This document shows, one piece after another, positions 6,733 through 16,284 of a stretch of DNA of 54,719 bases. The notes under the pieces were generated by a model. That model ran no database searches. It had not been told where the DNA came from and worked only from the letters and a program-made list of their open reading frames with translations. The number at the start of each line of letters is the position of its first letter. Within the stretch, counting starts at the first letter, position 1. A program made the translations under genes and the position numbers. Source of the stretch: JABDGR01 sp964561455 (GTDB lineage Bacteria > Verrucomicrobiota > Verrucomicrobiia > Opitutales > JABDGR01). Location of the stretch: NCBI GenBank assembly GCA_964561455.1, contig CAZLPS010000021.1, positions 1 through 54,719 of the forward strand, written 5' to 3'.

Positions 6733-8334
6733 ATGGTTGGGTTACTCGCCGCCGCGTTAAACGTTCGTGCCCAAGGCATCGTGCCGGAGGTGGCCCCACC
6801 GCCCGCGCCGGTCAAGGAGCCGCTGGGGGCTGCGGCCGGGCTTTCTGCTGGTGGCGCAAATTCCGCGGCCAACACCATCGAAACTCCCGCGGGGCAGACG
6901 AAGGGCCTTTATTTTTCCCCTGGCCCGGCAAACGGCGAAGACATCGCCCGTAGGGAACTGCGGTTGCCTCTGCCCAACGTGCAGATTGACGCCGCGACGG
7001 TGAAAATCCGGCCGGGACTGCCTTCTTACACCTTACCCACGGATGCTTACGGCGTGCCCACCGTGAATGTCACCAAAGAGGGACAACTGGATTTTGCGCC
7101 AGTCCTTGACACTTGGATGTATCTCGTCGAATCTGGCGGCAAAGTGGTGTCCGAAGCCACGGAACGGATTGCGTCGCCCGGCGTGGCGCGCTCGAGCAGC
7201 TATGGTGCAGGGCGGGCCGCGGCCACTGCGCAAATGCTCGACCAAGCGGCAGCACTCGACCGGGTGCAAGCAGGGCGCTACGAGGCGCGGGTATTGGTCG
7301 TCTTCGGGTCGCGCAATACCCGGAGCATGCCCCAAAGAACCGATGTGCTTTGGCTCAAGTCCGATTCCGGCGGCCCGGATTTGATTTATAACGGCGGGTT
7401 GGTGACCGCCGAGGCCTTTTTGCAGTCAATCAACGGCCGGCAGTCGGGTGGAATATTGGGAATAGTTTTGGACCAAGCCGGCCAACCGGTGCCGCACGCC
7501 AAAATTTCCTACAGCCGCAATGGGAATGTCCTGTCGGGAACCGCGGGCGGGGAAACGGACGACCACGGCGCTTTTGCCATCAGGAATCTTACACCGGGCA
7601 CCCAGTATGGCGTGAGCGCAAGCGCGAATGGGCAGTCCGGTTATTGGCAGCCCGTCGAGGTGCAGGCCGGGATGCAAACCAAACTGCCCGCCCCGATTAC
7701 GCTGGCAGCGGCGGGTTCGATATCGGGAATTGTTTTGGGCAAGGACGGCAAGCCCGCCGCCAATGCGGCAATTGGCTACATCCAGATTGCGCCGGAGGTC
7801 GGACGGGAAATTGTGATTGATTCAGGCAACACCTATGTCGGTGGAAATCCGGCGGGAACCACCGATGCGCAAGGCCAATTCACCCTCAAGGAGTTGCCCC
7901 GCGGTCTTTATGTCGTCACCGCCGTCGTGGACCTTGGCGCGGGAATTGCGCCGCAGCTTGCTTCCATGCAACCGGTGGAAGTCAAATCGGGCGGAGAAAC
8001 CAAGCTACCCCAGCCACTGAAACTTTTGCCCACCGGTTCTATTTCGGGTACAGTGCTGGACATGGACGGCAAGCCCGCAGCCAGTGCCACTATCTACGTT
8101 ATCCTCAACCCCTCGGCTGATCAGCACGATCTTCACGTCAAACCCGATGCCGCCGGCGCGTTCCTTATCCAGAATATTCCGCCCGGCCAATGGCGGGTCG
8201 AAGCATCCATCGCTGGGTCCAATGGGATCCGGCCCCAAAATCAAAACGCAAACCCAGTGGAAGTGAAGCCCGGCACTGAGACTAAATTGCCCGGCCCAAT
8301 TAACCTGCGCGAAACCCCGGTCATTTACAGGTGA
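6733..8334 (+). CDS. Secreted protein with three carboxypeptidase-regulatory-like domains
   Basis: The frame is open from 6382, but the first 117 codons run through the duplicated leader and a palindromic repeat. I place the start at or just before ATG 6733, where a signal-peptide core begins (MVGLLAAALNVRAQG). The basic residues just upstream (FRRSGF) suggest that a non-ATG start slightly earlier is possible. After an N-terminal region of about 230 residues come three related beta-sandwich repeats, beginning 'GGILGIVLDQAGQPVPHAKI', 'GSISGIVLGKDGKPAANAAI' and 'GSISGTVLDMDGKPAASATI'. Each closes with a 'VEV..G..TKLP' phrase. The same phrase ends the upstream paralog. Probably an extracellular or outer-surface protein of unknown function. 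Confidence 0.8.
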   Translation: MVGLLAAALNVRAQGIVPEVAPPPAPVKEPLGAAAGLSAGGANSAANTIETPAGQTKGLYFSPGPANGEDIARRELRLPLPNVQIDAATVKIRPGLPSYTLPTDAYGVPTVNVTKEGQLDFAPVLDTWMYLVESGGKVVSEATERIASPGVARSSSYGAGRAAATAQMLDQAAALDRVQAGRYEARVLVVFGSRNTRSMPQRTDVLWLKSDSGGPDLIYNGGLVTAEAFLQSINGRQSGGILGIVLDQAGQPVPHAKISYSRNGNVLSGTAGGETDDHGAFAIRNLTPGTQYGVSASANGQSGYWQPVEVQAGMQTKLPAPITLAAAGSISGIVLGKDGKPAANAAIGYIQIAPEVGREIVIDSGNTYVGGNPAGTTDAQGQFTLKELPRGLYVVTAVVDLGAGIAPQLASMQPVEVKSGGETKLPQPLKLLPTGSISGTVLDMDGKPAASATIYVILNPSADQHDLHVKPDAAGAFLIQNIPPGQWRVEASIAGSNGIRPQNQNANPVEVKPGTETKLPGPINLRETPVIYR

Positions 8335-8356
8335 GGGCCGGTATGAACCAGAGAGT

Positions 8357-8420
8357 GGCATGGGCATCTTGCCCATGCATTTTCAACTTTCCATTCCTGC
8401 ATGGGCAAGATGCCCATGCC
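8357..8420. repeat. Perfect 23-bp inverted repeat built of two smaller hairpins
   Basis: The arms at 8357-8379 and 8398-8420 are perfectly complementary around an 18-nt loop. Each arm is itself a hairpin, GCATGGGCA and TGCCCATGC around three bases (TCT on the left, AGA on the right). It lies between two convergent genes, where a bidirectional terminator would be useful. The layout is BIME-like, but no T-run follows. Confidence 0.85.
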
Positions 8421-8536
8421 GCTTGTACTGGCCTTGGCAAGAAACTTCCTTTTCTACTATCACTTCTCGGCTTGGAACGCGGCATCCCTAAAGAAGACGC
8501 GGCCAACTCCATTTAGGGATTCATCATTCCACCCAC

Positions 8537-8578
8537 ATTCCAACCTAAAACCCAAAACCCGAAACGCGAAACGCCAAA
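8537..8578. repeat. 7-bp-period array abutting a stop codon
   Basis: Six units in register (ATTCCAA, CCTAAAA, CCCAAAA, CCCGAAA, CGCGAAA, CGCCAAA) run directly up to the stop codon of the minus-strand TPR gene at 8579. The stretch continuing into the gene end resembles 4387-4431 but holds one more 7-nt unit. Confidence 0.75.
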
Positions 8579-11500
8579 CTATTTGGCCGCCGCCGGTTCC
8601 GCTTCAATCTTTTTCAACAACTCCACGGCTTCGAGATAGAAATCGTCGTTGTGGGAGTATTTGACGTAGACCTTGAGGGGTACGACGGCGTCCTTGCGGC
8701 GGCCGAGCTGGACCAGGGCCTGGGCCTTGTACCAATAGGCGTCGTAATTCGTTGCGTTGCGCGCGAGGTAACTGTTGCTGGCGTCGAGGACCGCGGCCCA
8801 GTCACCTTGCAGGCGGCCATCCTCGATGCGAACGAGGTCGTGCGCGTTTTCATTGCGCATACCGGCAAGTTCCGCGGCAACCCAGGCGCGGGGGTAGGCT
8901 TTGGGGTCGTCCAGGGCGCGGGCGAGGTCAAACACCTGCCCGGCGGTTTCAATGTCGGGCCGCGCCCAACTGGCCACGACGTCGCCCGCCAGTTCCTGGC
9001 GGGCGGCGTCCTGGGCGCGGGCGAGAGCGGCGTCCCGGGACAAAAGCTTCAAGGCCTTGAGGTAACCGCCAAGTGCGGGCATCTGAAAAAAATCCTCCTC
9101 GCGGCGGGCGTCCAGGAGCTTTTGCAAACCGGCGCGATCACCCTGCTGCAAGCCATAGTCAAGGAGGAGGCGCAATTTAAAGGGGTCAATGTCGGGAGAA
9201 TTGAGGGGTCCGAAGGCGGTCTCGGGCTCCATGCCGGCACCGGTGCGCCATTTCATCAAGATGTCGTAATATTGGAGAAACCCGCGGGCCTTGGGATATT
9301 CGGAAGCGCGACTGGGGGCCAGATCGGCCCAACCGCGGCTGGCGACAGTGGGGTCGTCAAAGTCCACCACGGAAGTAAAGAGGGCGGCGTAAAACCGGTC
9401 CTCGTCACGGGCGGCAAGTTTTTGCGCGGTTTCAAAGAGCTGCAGGCGCAAAGCGGCGTCGGCGGGATTAAAAGTCAAGGCGTTGGCATAATCCACAAAC
9501 ACTTGCAGCGGATGGCGGCCATAGGGCAATTGATCGCGAATGGCAACCAGCAGGGCCTGGCGGATTTCATCCTGGGTGAGCAGCGAAAGGTCCGGCGTCC
9601 AAGTGTCGTTTAAATCGTTCCAAGCGGCGGGAAAAACGGCGGTGGCCGCCTTGGGATTGGCCTCCAGCACCAACTGGCGCAGGGCGGCGGCGGCGGGCTG
9701 GGCGGCCCGAAAGGTGGCGAGCATCGGCTTGAACGAATTCGCCATCTCGTTAAGGGCATCCAGGGCCGGGGCTTCGAGTTTGGAGTGACCGAGTTTATCC
9801 AAGACGGCTTGGGCGGCGTCCACGTCGTTCAAGCTGGCCAGGGAATTGATAATGTGGGCGACGAGCAGGGCGGTCGAACGGTGGATGACGGGCAGGGCGA
9901 CGACCCGATCCGCAAAGGCCTGTTGGGCGGCGGCGGTATTGGGCTGCGCAAGGTAGGCGTCCCACAAATCGAAGTCCGCCCGGTCCTCGCCGGCGGTGGC
10001 ACTCCCGCTCGGCGCGCTGGCGAGCAATTTTTCGCCGGCAGTGCGCTGGCCGGTCCAAAACAAATGCAGTTCCGCGCGCGCCCACGCTTCATAGCGCATT
10101 TCCATGGGCAGTTCCTGGCGATCAAGAAAGCTGGTGGTCGCATTCACCACGGCCGAGCCGGTCAAAAACAACTCCGGGTACGGGCCAAGTGCTTCATCCA
10201 GTGCGCTCAGGCGCTGAAAGGGCGAGGCGGAGTGATCAAGCGCCCGGGCGAAATTGCGGGCCACCTGGACCGCTGGTTCGTCCACCGTGCTTAACGGGCC
10301 GGCCTGCGGGGGGGAATTGACGTAATCATACCAGGGCAGCGAATGATCCTTCCACCAAGCCGCCAGCCCGGCCTCGAGACCGGCGGCCTGGAGGCTGCGC
10401 TGGCGCAGGGAGTCGAGGGACGATTGCAGGCTGAGACGGCTCGCGGCATTCGGGTCGTTCGGATCAGTGGGTCGCGCCAACTCGGTTTCGAGCACGGTGC
10501 GCGCTTCGGCGTCGCGGCCCAGCGCGGTGTAGAGATCGCTGAGTACGGCCACGGCCAACACCCGCTGGCTGCCGTGGGCGGTGGGATCCGCCAGGGTGCC
10601 GGCCAGGATGCGTGCGGCTTCAGTGCCAAATTTTTCTGTGCTGCCCGTCTGGATAACGGAGAGACCATACAAGAACGCCAGGGATTGGCCAGCGGCGCCA
10701 TCAGGCCCCGTCTTGGCCAGCGCCGCTTGGGCGGCATCCCGCGCGGCGGCAATTTTGTCGTGCTTGTACAGTGCATCCACCCGTTTCTGGGCCAGCGCCT
10801 TGAGCATCTCGGGGCTGTCGGCGGGAAAATCCTTCTCCAGGGTTTCCGCGAACGCAAAGATATCGTCGGTGGACTTCGGCGCCACCGCCAAGCCAGCATA
10901 CAATTTGTCCACCGCCAGCAGCAAATCGGCGGGGCGCCAGCGCGCGGAGCGGAAGATTTGATCGAGGACTTGAAAATAAATCGACGGGTTGCCCGTGCGG
11001 AGGGCATTGCCGGCCAGGCTGTCCAACTGCGCATAATCATCAATGTACGGTGCGATTACGGTGGATCCGACCAAGTTGGGCATGACGCCATAACGCCCGG
11101 CCAAATTCGACCATGCCACGCCCCAAGTTTGATAATGGTTCCAGTAGGCCTTGGCCTGGTCAGGATTGGCCACCAAACTGAGCAAATCCCGGATGATGGG
11201 CTGGGTGGCCTGGGATTGCTTGAGTACGTCGGCCGGCACACCGCGCAATTTTCCGATTAATTCGATGGCTTCATCAGTGCGTCCCAATTCGAGCAAGAGG
11301 AGGCTCCCGCGCACCAACGCCTCATTGGCGGAGGGACCGGCCGACAAATCGGCGCCGGCCTGGCGATAGGCGACAATCGCCTGATCCGTTTGCCCGGTGC
11401 GTTCATGCATGTAGCCGGCGCGGCCGGCGGCCAGCATCCGAATACTGGCGGAAGTTTCCGGGGCATCAGCCAGCTTGTGCAGCAGCACCAACGCCGTCTC

Positions 11501-12058
11501 CGGCCCGGTACCCCGCAGCAGGAAATCCGCCTGAAAAATGCGCATGCGCTGCACCGGCTCCACCGAGGACGGAAATTCGTCCGCCAGATTAAAGAGCAGG
11601 GTCAGAAGGCCATTGTCATCACCGCTTTGCTCGAGGCTGGCCGAAAGGCGGGCCATGGTTTCAACATAGTCCTTGGGATCGGGCGGCAGGTTGATTAAAA
11701 AATACAGGCAATTATCGGCAAATTCCTTGGTGCGGCGCAACAGATCAAATTGGTTGATGTTGGCGATAACCTGCTCGCGGGCGGGGTTTTGGGCGGCCAG
11801 CGCATCCAAGCGGGAAGGCTCCATGGTTTTAAGATACGCCGCCAGGGTATCACGGGCGGTGTCCTCGGGGCGAACGGGAACCTTCGCCAGGGCGTCCGCA
11901 GGTTTTTCGGCGGGAGTGTTGGTTGAGGCCGCTGGGCTGGCGGGCGGGGCACTGGCGCCGCTCACCGGCATGGTCGCGCCGGCCATCATTGCAATAACAC
12001 CGGCGCCCAAGCGCGAAAGCTGTACGGTGAATCGTATAATCTGGAAAAGTCGCCCCAT
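8579..12058 (-). CDS. Large secreted TPR-like helical repeat protein
   Basis: The 1159-residue product begins with a long signal peptide (hydrophobic core 'LGAGVIAMMAGATMPVSGA') followed by an Ala/Pro/Thr-rich linker to about residue 60. The rest is almost wholly helical and Ala-rich, with TPR-like helix pairs such as 'AAGRAGYMHERTGQTDQAIV', 'GSLLLLELGRTDEAIELIGK', 'YWYKAQALVQLGRRKDAVVP' at the end, and many degenerate copies between. TPR solenoids mediate protein-protein contacts, so an export, assembly or scaffold role is plausible. No enzymatic motif is visible. It follows the S8 peptidase gene by 123 nt on the same strand. The last codons and the array beyond resemble 4387-4431. Confidence 0.75.
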   Translation of the reverse strand: MGRLFQIIRFTVQLSRLGAGVIAMMAGATMPVSGASAPPASPAASTNTPAEKPADALAKVPVRPEDTARDTLAAYLKTMEPSRLDALAAQNPAREQVIANINQFDLLRRTKEFADNCLYFLINLPPDPKDYVETMARLSASLEQSGDDNGLLTLLFNLADEFPSSVEPVQRMRIFQADFLLRGTGPETALVLLHKLADAPETSASIRMLAAGRAGYMHERTGQTDQAIVAYRQAGADLSAGPSANEALVRGSLLLLELGRTDEAIELIGKLRGVPADVLKQSQATQPIIRDLLSLVANPDQAKAYWNHYQTWGVAWSNLAGRYGVMPNLVGSTVIAPYIDDYAQLDSLAGNALRTGNPSIYFQVLDQIFRSARWRPADLLLAVDKLYAGLAVAPKSTDDIFAFAETLEKDFPADSPEMLKALAQKRVDALYKHDKIAAARDAAQAALAKTGPDGAAGQSLAFLYGLSVIQTGSTEKFGTEAARILAGTLADPTAHGSQRVLAVAVLSDLYTALGRDAEARTVLETELARPTDPNDPNAASRLSLQSSLDSLRQRSLQAAGLEAGLAAWWKDHSLPWYDYVNSPPQAGPLSTVDEPAVQVARNFARALDHSASPFQRLSALDEALGPYPELFLTGSAVVNATTSFLDRQELPMEMRYEAWARAELHLFWTGQRTAGEKLLASAPSGSATAGEDRADFDLWDAYLAQPNTAAAQQAFADRVVALPVIHRSTALLVAHIINSLASLNDVDAAQAVLDKLGHSKLEAPALDALNEMANSFKPMLATFRAAQPAAAALRQLVLEANPKAATAVFPAAWNDLNDTWTPDLSLLTQDEIRQALLVAIRDQLPYGRHPLQVFVDYANALTFNPADAALRLQLFETAQKLAARDEDRFYAALFTSVVDFDDPTVASRGWADLAPSRASEYPKARGFLQYYDILMKWRTGAGMEPETAFGPLNSPDIDPFKLRLLLDYGLQQGDRAGLQKLLDARREEDFFQMPALGGYLKALKLLSRDAALARAQDAARQELAGDVVASWARPDIETAGQVFDLARALDDPKAYPRAWVAAELAGMRNENAHDLVRIEDGRLQGDWAAVLDASNSYLARNATNYDAYWYKAQALVQLGRRKDAVVPLKVYVKYSHNDDFYLEAVELLKKIEAEPAAAK

Positions 12059-12181
12059 TCGTGTTCAGGCCAAAGGTTGACTGCAAAGAAGCATTATTTC
12101 GCGGAAACCCGCCTCTGGCAATCGCGAAGATGGCTCAACTTGTCAAAAAAAATTCCGTGGAGTCACCCCACCCCCACGCCC

Positions 12182-14008
12182 TTAAGGTCCGGTCGAAGCT
12201 GGCGAAGCCGACACCAGGTGCACGACGCGGGTTTTGGAATCGTTGCTCGGGTTTGAATCGTTGGCGTTGATTTGCGCCTGCGCCGACACTTGCAACCCCG
12301 CCGGTTGGAGTAATTGCGCGACCGGCAGGTTCACATTGACAGCCCGTACCTCGTTCGGCTGCATGGCCGGCAAGGTTTGGCTCACATAAGTGCCACCCAC
12401 ATCAATGCTGACTTGCACCGATGGCAAAACCGTGTTGCCGCGATTTTGAATCGAAACCTGCATCGGCGCCGTCGGGGAAGTCGGCATCGTGGTAATATTA
12501 AGGTACATGTCGGCCACGGCCACGTCGCTCAAGCTGGTATTGCCACGGTCCAGCACGCGGCCCACGTCAATGACGCCCGCGCCATAAAACTCATTGGTGC
12601 TGTTGGCGGTGACAGGGCCGGCAAAATCCGCATATTGCGTGAGGAGCCCAACCGCCTGCTGCGCCGTTAAATTGGGATTATTGGAAATGAGCCCGGCAAT
12701 GGCCCCGGCCACCAGGGGCGCCGCCGCCGAGGTGCCGGAGAACGAAAAGTTGCCTCCTGTTGTCACCGTGGTGATGCCCACGCCGGGCGCAGCGATATCC
12801 ATTTGGGAGCCATAATTGGAGAAAGTGGCACGCTGCCCGGTGGCGTCCACCGCGCCCACCGCGACCACGCCCGGGTACGCCGCCGGATAGGTAATTTGGC
12901 CATTGCCGTCATTTCCGGCCGCCGCCACCACCACGACATTTTGGGACAACGCATAATTGATGGCCGATTCCAACATGCTGCTCGTGGAATTCGTGCCCAG
13001 GCTCAAGTTCAACACCTTGGCCCCATCGCTGATGGCGGTATAGATCCCGTCCGTGACACTGAAGACATCGCCCTGGCCCGCGGAATCGAGCACGCGCAAA
13101 CTCACAATGGAGGCTGCGGGCACGATGCCTTGCTCGCCTTTGGCGCCAGCCAGCAACGAGGCCACCATGTCGCCGTGGCCGACCGGCGGCACATCCTGGC
13201 CGCCCGTTAAATCATATTGGGTGATGGCGCCGCCCTTTAAAATATTGGTGGTGCCCGGCGACAAGCCAGTATCCAGCATCGCCACCGTGACGCCCCGGCC
13301 CCAATTGGCATTTTCCGCGGGCACGCCCATGAAGGAAAGCGCCGAACCGCCAAAAGGCTGCAACGATCCCGGCGCAAAGGGGTCCGTCGGATCAGGAGGC
13401 GGAGTCGGCAAGTCCACGGTGTAATTCAAGTCGGGCTGGGGAATCGGTGAATCGCCCGGGTTACCCCGCAGGAATTTTGCCATGGCAGCGGCATCGGGGA
13501 ACGAAAGGCGCACTGAATTCGACTGGCGGATGCTCCCCAGCAGCGTGCCGCCAGCGGCTTGCGCGCGTTGCACGAGTGCGGCCAGCTCTTCCGGCGAGCC
13601 CGCGCTAAAAATTATTTCGCCAGTCCGGTATGGTCCGGTGGCAAAGGCCCGGTCGGCCAAGGCGGCGGACGCGTCATTGCCGGGTTCATCCACGGGCACC
13701 GGCTTTTCCTCAAGGACGATGGGCGAATTTCCATTCTTCACATAGCGGGTGGCCAGCGTATGCGCCGATGTCGGCAAATTATCCAAACCCGAAATCTTCA
13801 GCGCCGGCGGCTTGGTCAGCGCGGAGACGAGCCAGCCGGCGCCCCAACCCGAAAGGGCCAGCAAAACGAGCAGGCCGACAAACCGCGTTGTGCTCATCGG
13901 CGGGGCGGACTTCGCCGGCGTGGTCGGCGGCGTGTAAAGCGGGCGCACCGGCAGGCTGGCCCGGCGCTTTTCCAAGTCTTTGCGCAAATTGGGCTTCGGG
14001 GTGTTCAT
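12182..14008 (-). CDS. Membrane-anchored subtilisin-family (S8) serine peptidase
   Basis: The 608-residue protein has a basic cytoplasmic N-terminus, one membrane segment (about residues 42-63) and an extracytoplasmic peptidase. The catalytic triad is complete: Asp246 in 'VAMLDTGLSPG', His278 in 'VGHGDMVASLLAG' and Ser427 in 'SFSGTSAAAPLVAG'. The oxyanion Asn366 lies in 'AAAGNDGNG'. Residues 100-190 may form an inhibitor-like propeptide region. The last 110 residues look like a CARDB-type beta domain ('DVAVADMYLNI', 'IQNRGNTVLPSVQVSIDVGG'). It lies between the DUF4010 gene and the TPR gene on the same strand, with gaps of 153 and 123 nt. Substrate unknown. Confidence 0.93.
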   Translation of the reverse strand: MNTPKPNLRKDLEKRRASLPVRPLYTPPTTPAKSAPPMSTTRFVGLLVLLALSGWGAGWLVSALTKPPALKISGLDNLPTSAHTLATRYVKNGNSPIVLEEKPVPVDEPGNDASAALADRAFATGPYRTGEIIFSAGSPEELAALVQRAQAAGGTLLGSIRQSNSVRLSFPDAAAMAKFLRGNPGDSPIPQPDLNYTVDLPTPPPDPTDPFAPGSLQPFGGSALSFMGVPAENANWGRGVTVAMLDTGLSPGTTNILKGGAITQYDLTGGQDVPPVGHGDMVASLLAGAKGEQGIVPAASIVSLRVLDSAGQGDVFSVTDGIYTAISDGAKVLNLSLGTNSTSSMLESAINYALSQNVVVVAAAGNDGNGQITYPAAYPGVVAVGAVDATGQRATFSNYGSQMDIAAPGVGITTVTTGGNFSFSGTSAAAPLVAGAIAGLISNNPNLTAQQAVGLLTQYADFAGPVTANSTNEFYGAGVIDVGRVLDRGNTSLSDVAVADMYLNITTMPTSPTAPMQVSIQNRGNTVLPSVQVSIDVGGTYVSQTLPAMQPNEVRAVNVNLPVAQLLQPAGLQVSAQAQINANDSNPSNDSKTRVVHLVSASPASTGP

Positions 14009-14161
14009 GAATTTGGGGAAAAGACGCTGGCGACAGGCTTGGAATCGTGGAGAATTACCCTATTTAAACCCGCCGAAAGGGCAATAGGTTTCTGAATTAA
14101 TCGCCGGATTCCACCGCTTGACGCGGAAAGCCATTTAAACGGTCGTTTTAATCCGTCAGCA

Positions 14162-15472
14162 TTAGGTTTTGATTAAAATCTCCAACCCGAGCCCCACCAA
14201 GCCCGCCGCAAACACGGCCCCCAGCGCCCAGACAATGGCCCGCCGGAATCCCGCCGTGCCCAACGCCGTGGCCAGCCCTGCATTCATCAGCGTATTCGAC
14301 AGTGCGCCGAGGATGATGCAGTTTGCCGCCACATCCACGTCCAGCGCGCCACTGGCCGCCGCCTGCGCCGAGGAAAGCGCGATCGCGTCCATGCCGGCCA
14401 GACCGGAAACAAAACTAACCGCATACACCCAGCCGGGATGGAACTGGCCCGCAGCCACCTTCACCAAAAGCCGCACCAGCGCGTAGAGCACGCCGAATTT
14501 TATCGCGAGCGTGAGGCTCAACGGGTTGGCCAGTGCGGGGGTGTCAATAGTGTCCGCCGCCGCCATCCGGCGGCGCCATTGCCAAAAGGCCCAACCGGCG
14601 CCGGGCAACGCCATCAAGGCAAATGGGCCCAACACCGCCTGGGCCACGAGCGGGCTGATCAATGCCAGCATCACGACCACGCGCGCCAACATCACTGTGC
14701 AGGATAATACCGCAGCCAGTGCCAGTCCGTTTTCCAATTGCGGCGTATCCCGGCTTTGCCGACTCATGGCCAGGGTGGTCGCCGTGCTCGAGGCGAGGCC
14801 GCCGGCCAGGCCGGTAATGATCAAACCGGCACGCTCGCCCAGCCATCTCACTGCAAGGTAGCCGAGGAAGCCAAGACACGCCACCATTACCACCATCAAC
14901 CAAATCTTATAGGGATTGAATGCCCCGAAGGGGCCCAGGTCCTCGTCGGGCGCCAGTGGCAATACAATGCCCGTAATCGCCGCAAATTGCAGCAGAATCC
15001 CCAAATCCGCCGGCTTCCAGCGGCGCGTCCAAGAATGGGACCATTGCTTGGAGCCCAAAATCAGCATGGCCCCCACGCCCAACACGGTGGCGGCTTCGAA
15101 TTGCCCGTACGAGGCCAGGCCACCGAGTGCAAAGGTGACCAAGCCGACGGAAAACGTCGTCAAGCCCAAGGTTTCTTTTTGGCCGTCAGCAACATGCACG
15201 GCGCCGAGCACGAGCATAAAGGCCCCCAGGGCAACCGCCAAGGTGGCCGGTGAGCCATCTTGGGCCAGCAAACCGGACGCGCAACCCATAAGACTCCATG
15301 CCGTGAAGGTGCGCAAACCAGCCCGGGCCGTTTCGCCTGGTTGCTCATGTTCATACTCCCACTGACGCACCAACCCGATGAGCGCACCGAGACTCGCGGA
15401 AACCATCAAGGCGTGTATGGGGTTGCTAGGCACGACAGAGTGAATATACCTTAAACTCAACCGACGTGGCAA
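14162..15472 (-). CDS. MgtC/SapB N-terminal plus DUF4010 multi-pass membrane protein
   Basis: The 436-residue protein consists largely of hydrophobic helices (about eleven). The first part carries the MgtC-like pattern 'SASLGALIGLVRQWEYE', then 'AGLRTFTAWSLMGCASGLLA'. The second half has the DUF4010 signature 'GERAGLIITGLAGGLASSTA' and 'TTLAMSRQSRD'. This fusion is widespread, but its transport substrate is not established. The start at 15472 gives a polar lead of about 20 residues. A GTG at residue 14 or the Met at residue 23 could be the true start. It is divergent from the small membrane gene at 15659. Confidence 0.9.
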   Translation of the reverse strand: MPRRLSLRYIHSVVPSNPIHALMVSASLGALIGLVRQWEYEHEQPGETARAGLRTFTAWSLMGCASGLLAQDGSPATLAVALGAFMLVLGAVHVADGQKETLGLTTFSVGLVTFALGGLASYGQFEAATVLGVGAMLILGSKQWSHSWTRRWKPADLGILLQFAAITGIVLPLAPDEDLGPFGAFNPYKIWLMVVMVACLGFLGYLAVRWLGERAGLIITGLAGGLASSTATTLAMSRQSRDTPQLENGLALAAVLSCTVMLARVVVMLALISPLVAQAVLGPFALMALPGAGWAFWQWRRRMAAADTIDTPALANPLSLTLAIKFGVLYALVRLLVKVAAGQFHPGWVYAVSFVSGLAGMDAIALSSAQAAASGALDVDVAANCIILGALSNTLMNAGLATALGTAGFRRAIVWALGAVFAAGLVGLGLEILIKT

Positions 15473-15558
15473 TCCCGACTATAATAACCAGCGGAAATCT
15501 CCCGCACCAACTTTTTCCTCCATTTGCATTCAATTTCATGGGTCAAGCGCGGGCCGAC

Positions 15559-15653
15559 TTCAAAAATCATAAATTTTAATTCCCCATTCCTCCGGCGACC
15601 GGGCCGGCTTGGCGGCCGATTCAAAACTCGTAATTCGCAATTCAAAACTTTCG
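15559..15653. repeat. Two 7-bp-period arrays upstream of a membrane-protein gene
   Basis: A degenerate array (15559-15593: TTCAAAA, ATCATAA, ATTTTAA, TTCCCCA, TTCCTCC) is followed after 25 nt by a cleaner one (15619-15653: ATTCAAA, ACTCGTA, ATTCGCA, ATTCAAA, ACTTTCG). The second ends 5 nt before the ATG at 15659. Confidence 0.65.
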
Positions 15654-15658
15654 CCTTT

Positions 15659-16225
15659 ATGCGTTCCCGCACCACCCTCCCGCCGATCCAGCGCGCCGCG
15701 CGCACGGCCAACGTCTGGGGTTGGAGTTACATTGTCACCATCCTTGGCGCATTTGGCGCAGGCTATGTCGAGGCCGGGCCGCTCCGGGTGCTTCTGCTGA
15801 ACTTTGGCATTTTATGTTTTGCCATTGGCGTGGGGGAACTGGTCCTGCGGCACAAACTGCTCCAATCGGGAGATGGGATTTGGGCCCGTCGCCTCGCCTA
15901 CAACCAAATCGGCGGCACGCTGGCGCTGCTGTGGAGTTTGTATCTCTGCTACGAGGTGCCGGAACAGATCTTCGTGGATTATTCCAAAAAATCTGATCTG
16001 TGGAACAGAGTTCTGCCTTTAATCAAAAACATGGACGCCTCGCATGTAATCACGGACCAATACATCCTGCAAACCTGGCATGCCACCAAGATCATCGGTG
16101 TTTTTGGCGTTGGCGGCATGCTGCTCCTCTCCCAAATCTGGGTGGTCTTTCATTACCTGGTCATTGCCCGCAAAATTCGCGCGGCGCCCGCCGCATCACC
16201 GAATATCCCGCCGTTATTGAAGTGA
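15659..16225 (+). CDS. Small integral membrane protein of unknown function
   Basis: The 188-residue product has about four hydrophobic segments: residues 22-40 ('YIVTILGAFGAGYVEAG'), 43-62, 82-98 and 140-165 ('IGVFGVGGMLLLSQIWVVFH'). A polar loop between the last two holds 'DLWNRVLPLIKNMDASHVIT'. I chose ATG 15659 because it gives a basic N-terminus and because a heptamer array ends 5 nt before it. The frame is open 135 nt further upstream through that array. I do not recognise the family. It is convergent with the YadA-like gene, 59 nt apart. Confidence 0.75.
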   Translation: MRSRTTLPPIQRAARTANVWGWSYIVTILGAFGAGYVEAGPLRVLLLNFGILCFAIGVGELVLRHKLLQSGDGIWARRLAYNQIGGTLALLWSLYLCYEVPEQIFVDYSKKSDLWNRVLPLIKNMDASHVITDQYILQTWHATKIIGVFGVGGMLLLSQIWVVFHYLVIARKIRAAPAASPNIPPLLK

Positions 16226-16284
16226 AATCCTGGATTGCCGGCGTTGGGGTGGACCGGATTGATAAATTGCGGGCATTTGTTCTT

